Assembly (NCBI GenBank): GCA_947450745.1
Contig: CANFYD010000299.1
Coordinates: forward strand, 1-5,471
Direction of reading: 5' to 3'
Length of the DNA: 5,471 nucleotides
Source: Burkholderiales bacterium
GTDB taxonomy: Bacteria > Pseudomonadota > Gammaproteobacteria > Burkholderiales > Burkholderiaceae_C
Shown here: in pieces, positions 4,955-5,471 of the stretch
Numbering within the stretch: the stretch's first letter is position 1
How the letters are laid out: each line of letters opens with the position of its first letter
Position numbers and translations under genes: made by a program
Notes under the pieces: model-generated
Told to the model about the DNA's origin: nothing
Databases searched by the model: none
The model's input: only the letters and a program-made list of their open reading frames with translations

Positions 4955-5471
4955 TCAGCGGTTGCTGATGCCCGACGCGACATGGCCGGCCGGTACATGG
5001 GCCGAGGCGTTGGCGATGTGGCCGGCCTGGTCGTCGAAGAAGAAATCGGGTTCGAACTCGCGCAGGAATTCGCCTTTGGGCAAGCCGCCGAGGAACATCG
5101 CCGCGTCGACCTCGATGCGCCAGTCCATCAGCGTGCGGATGGCGCGCTCATGGGCCGGTGCGCTGCGTGCCGTCACCAGCGCAGTGCGCACCCGCATCGA
5201 ACCCACAGGGTCTTGCTGCAGCCGATGCAGCGCTTCCAGCACCGGTTTGAACGGGCCTGCAGCCAGCGGCAGGTTCGCGTGCTCGCTCTCGTGGGCCTGG
5301 AAGGCCGTCAGGCCGTCGCGTTGAAAGACCTGTTCCGCTTCATCGGAAAACAGCACGGCGTCACCGTCGAATGCGATCCGCACCTCGTCCGGATGGGCGC
5401 TGGAGGCATAGGCTGACTTGGGGAACACGCGCGCAGCGGCCACTCCGGCCTCCAAGGCCGAGCGCACATCG
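4955..5471 (-). CDS. 5'-nucleotidase (PF06189 type), C-terminal part (5' end outside window)
   Basis: This is a probable cytosolic 5'-nucleotidase that removes phosphate from nucleoside monophosphates, with a HAD-like active site. About 171 codons are visible, read leftwards from the right edge to TGA at 4957-4955. The frame is open at the edge and begins DVRSALEAGVAAA, a mid-protein sequence, so the GTG at 5467 is not the start. The family is about 300 residues, so roughly 130-150 are missing. Active-site blocks in visible numbering are FDGDAV (34-39, DxDxV nucleophile loop), TARSAP (100-105, second-motif Thr), GGLPKG (128-133, with the motif III Lys) and FFFDDQ (143-148, metal-binding acidic pair). 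All are intact. The substrate cannot be told from the sequence. It is convergent with tyrS and 21 bp from it, with no functional link apparent. Confidence 0.9.
   Translation of the reverse strand, partial: DVRSALEAGVAAARVFPKSAYASSAHPDEVRIAFDGDAVLFSDEAEQVFQRDGLTAFQAHESEHANLPLAAGPFKPVLEALHRLQQDPVGSMRVRTALVTARSAPAHERAIRTLMDWRIEVDAAMFLGGLPKGEFLREFEPDFFFDDQAGHIANASAHVPAGHVASGISNR

Overview
The window is an ordinary, well-conserved chromosomal stretch from a GC-rich betaproteobacterium, most likely a member of Burkholderiales. The evidence is the GC-rich codon use, an S9 C-terminus ending RRRKQFSKR, an ErpA of the standard proteobacterial form, a tyrosyl-tRNA synthetase with HIGH and KMSKS signatures, and a cytosolic 5'-nucleotidase of the PF06189 type. 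I cannot fix the genus. There is no mobile element, CRISPR array, tRNA or rRNA gene, or sign of recent transfer.

Layout. Positions 1-218 hold the 3' end of rpsI (ribosomal protein S9), followed by a clear hairpin terminator. Positions 407-781 hold erpA, an A-type iron-sulfur carrier with its own ribosome binding site and probably its own promoter. A symmetrical terminator at 798-826 separates erpA from two minus-strand genes that converge on it. These are an M23-family membrane-anchored murein peptidase (3412 down to 2030) and anmK, anhydro-N-acetylmuramic acid kinase (about 1995 or 2028 down to 850). They lie head to tail with almost no gap and look like one operon. A 243-bp divergent spacer (3413-3655) separates the peptidase from tyrS (3656-4933, plus strand). 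Beyond tyrS, tail to tail and only 21 bp away, is the C-terminal half of a 5'-nucleotidase gene on the minus strand that runs off the right edge.

Function. The peptidase and AnmK belong together: one trims the peptidoglycan mesh in the periplasm, and the other phosphorylates the anhydro-MurNAc that returns to the cytoplasm during wall turnover. The flanking genes serve translation (rpsI, tyrS), iron-sulfur cluster delivery (erpA) and nucleotide turnover (5'-nucleotidase). From memory, erpA-anmK-M23-tyrS is a gene order shared with Pseudomonas, so the core of the window is an old conserved cluster.

Nothing here looks like a new biological system. The most interesting unexplained structure is a nested inverted repeat in the divergent spacer (3524-3572). 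It can form a terminator-like hairpin on the minus strand, and short GCAAA/TTTGC blocks around it allow alternative pairings. Smaller points are the poor translation-start context of tyrS, the uncertain anmK start, and the missing terminator between tyrS and the nucleotidase gene.
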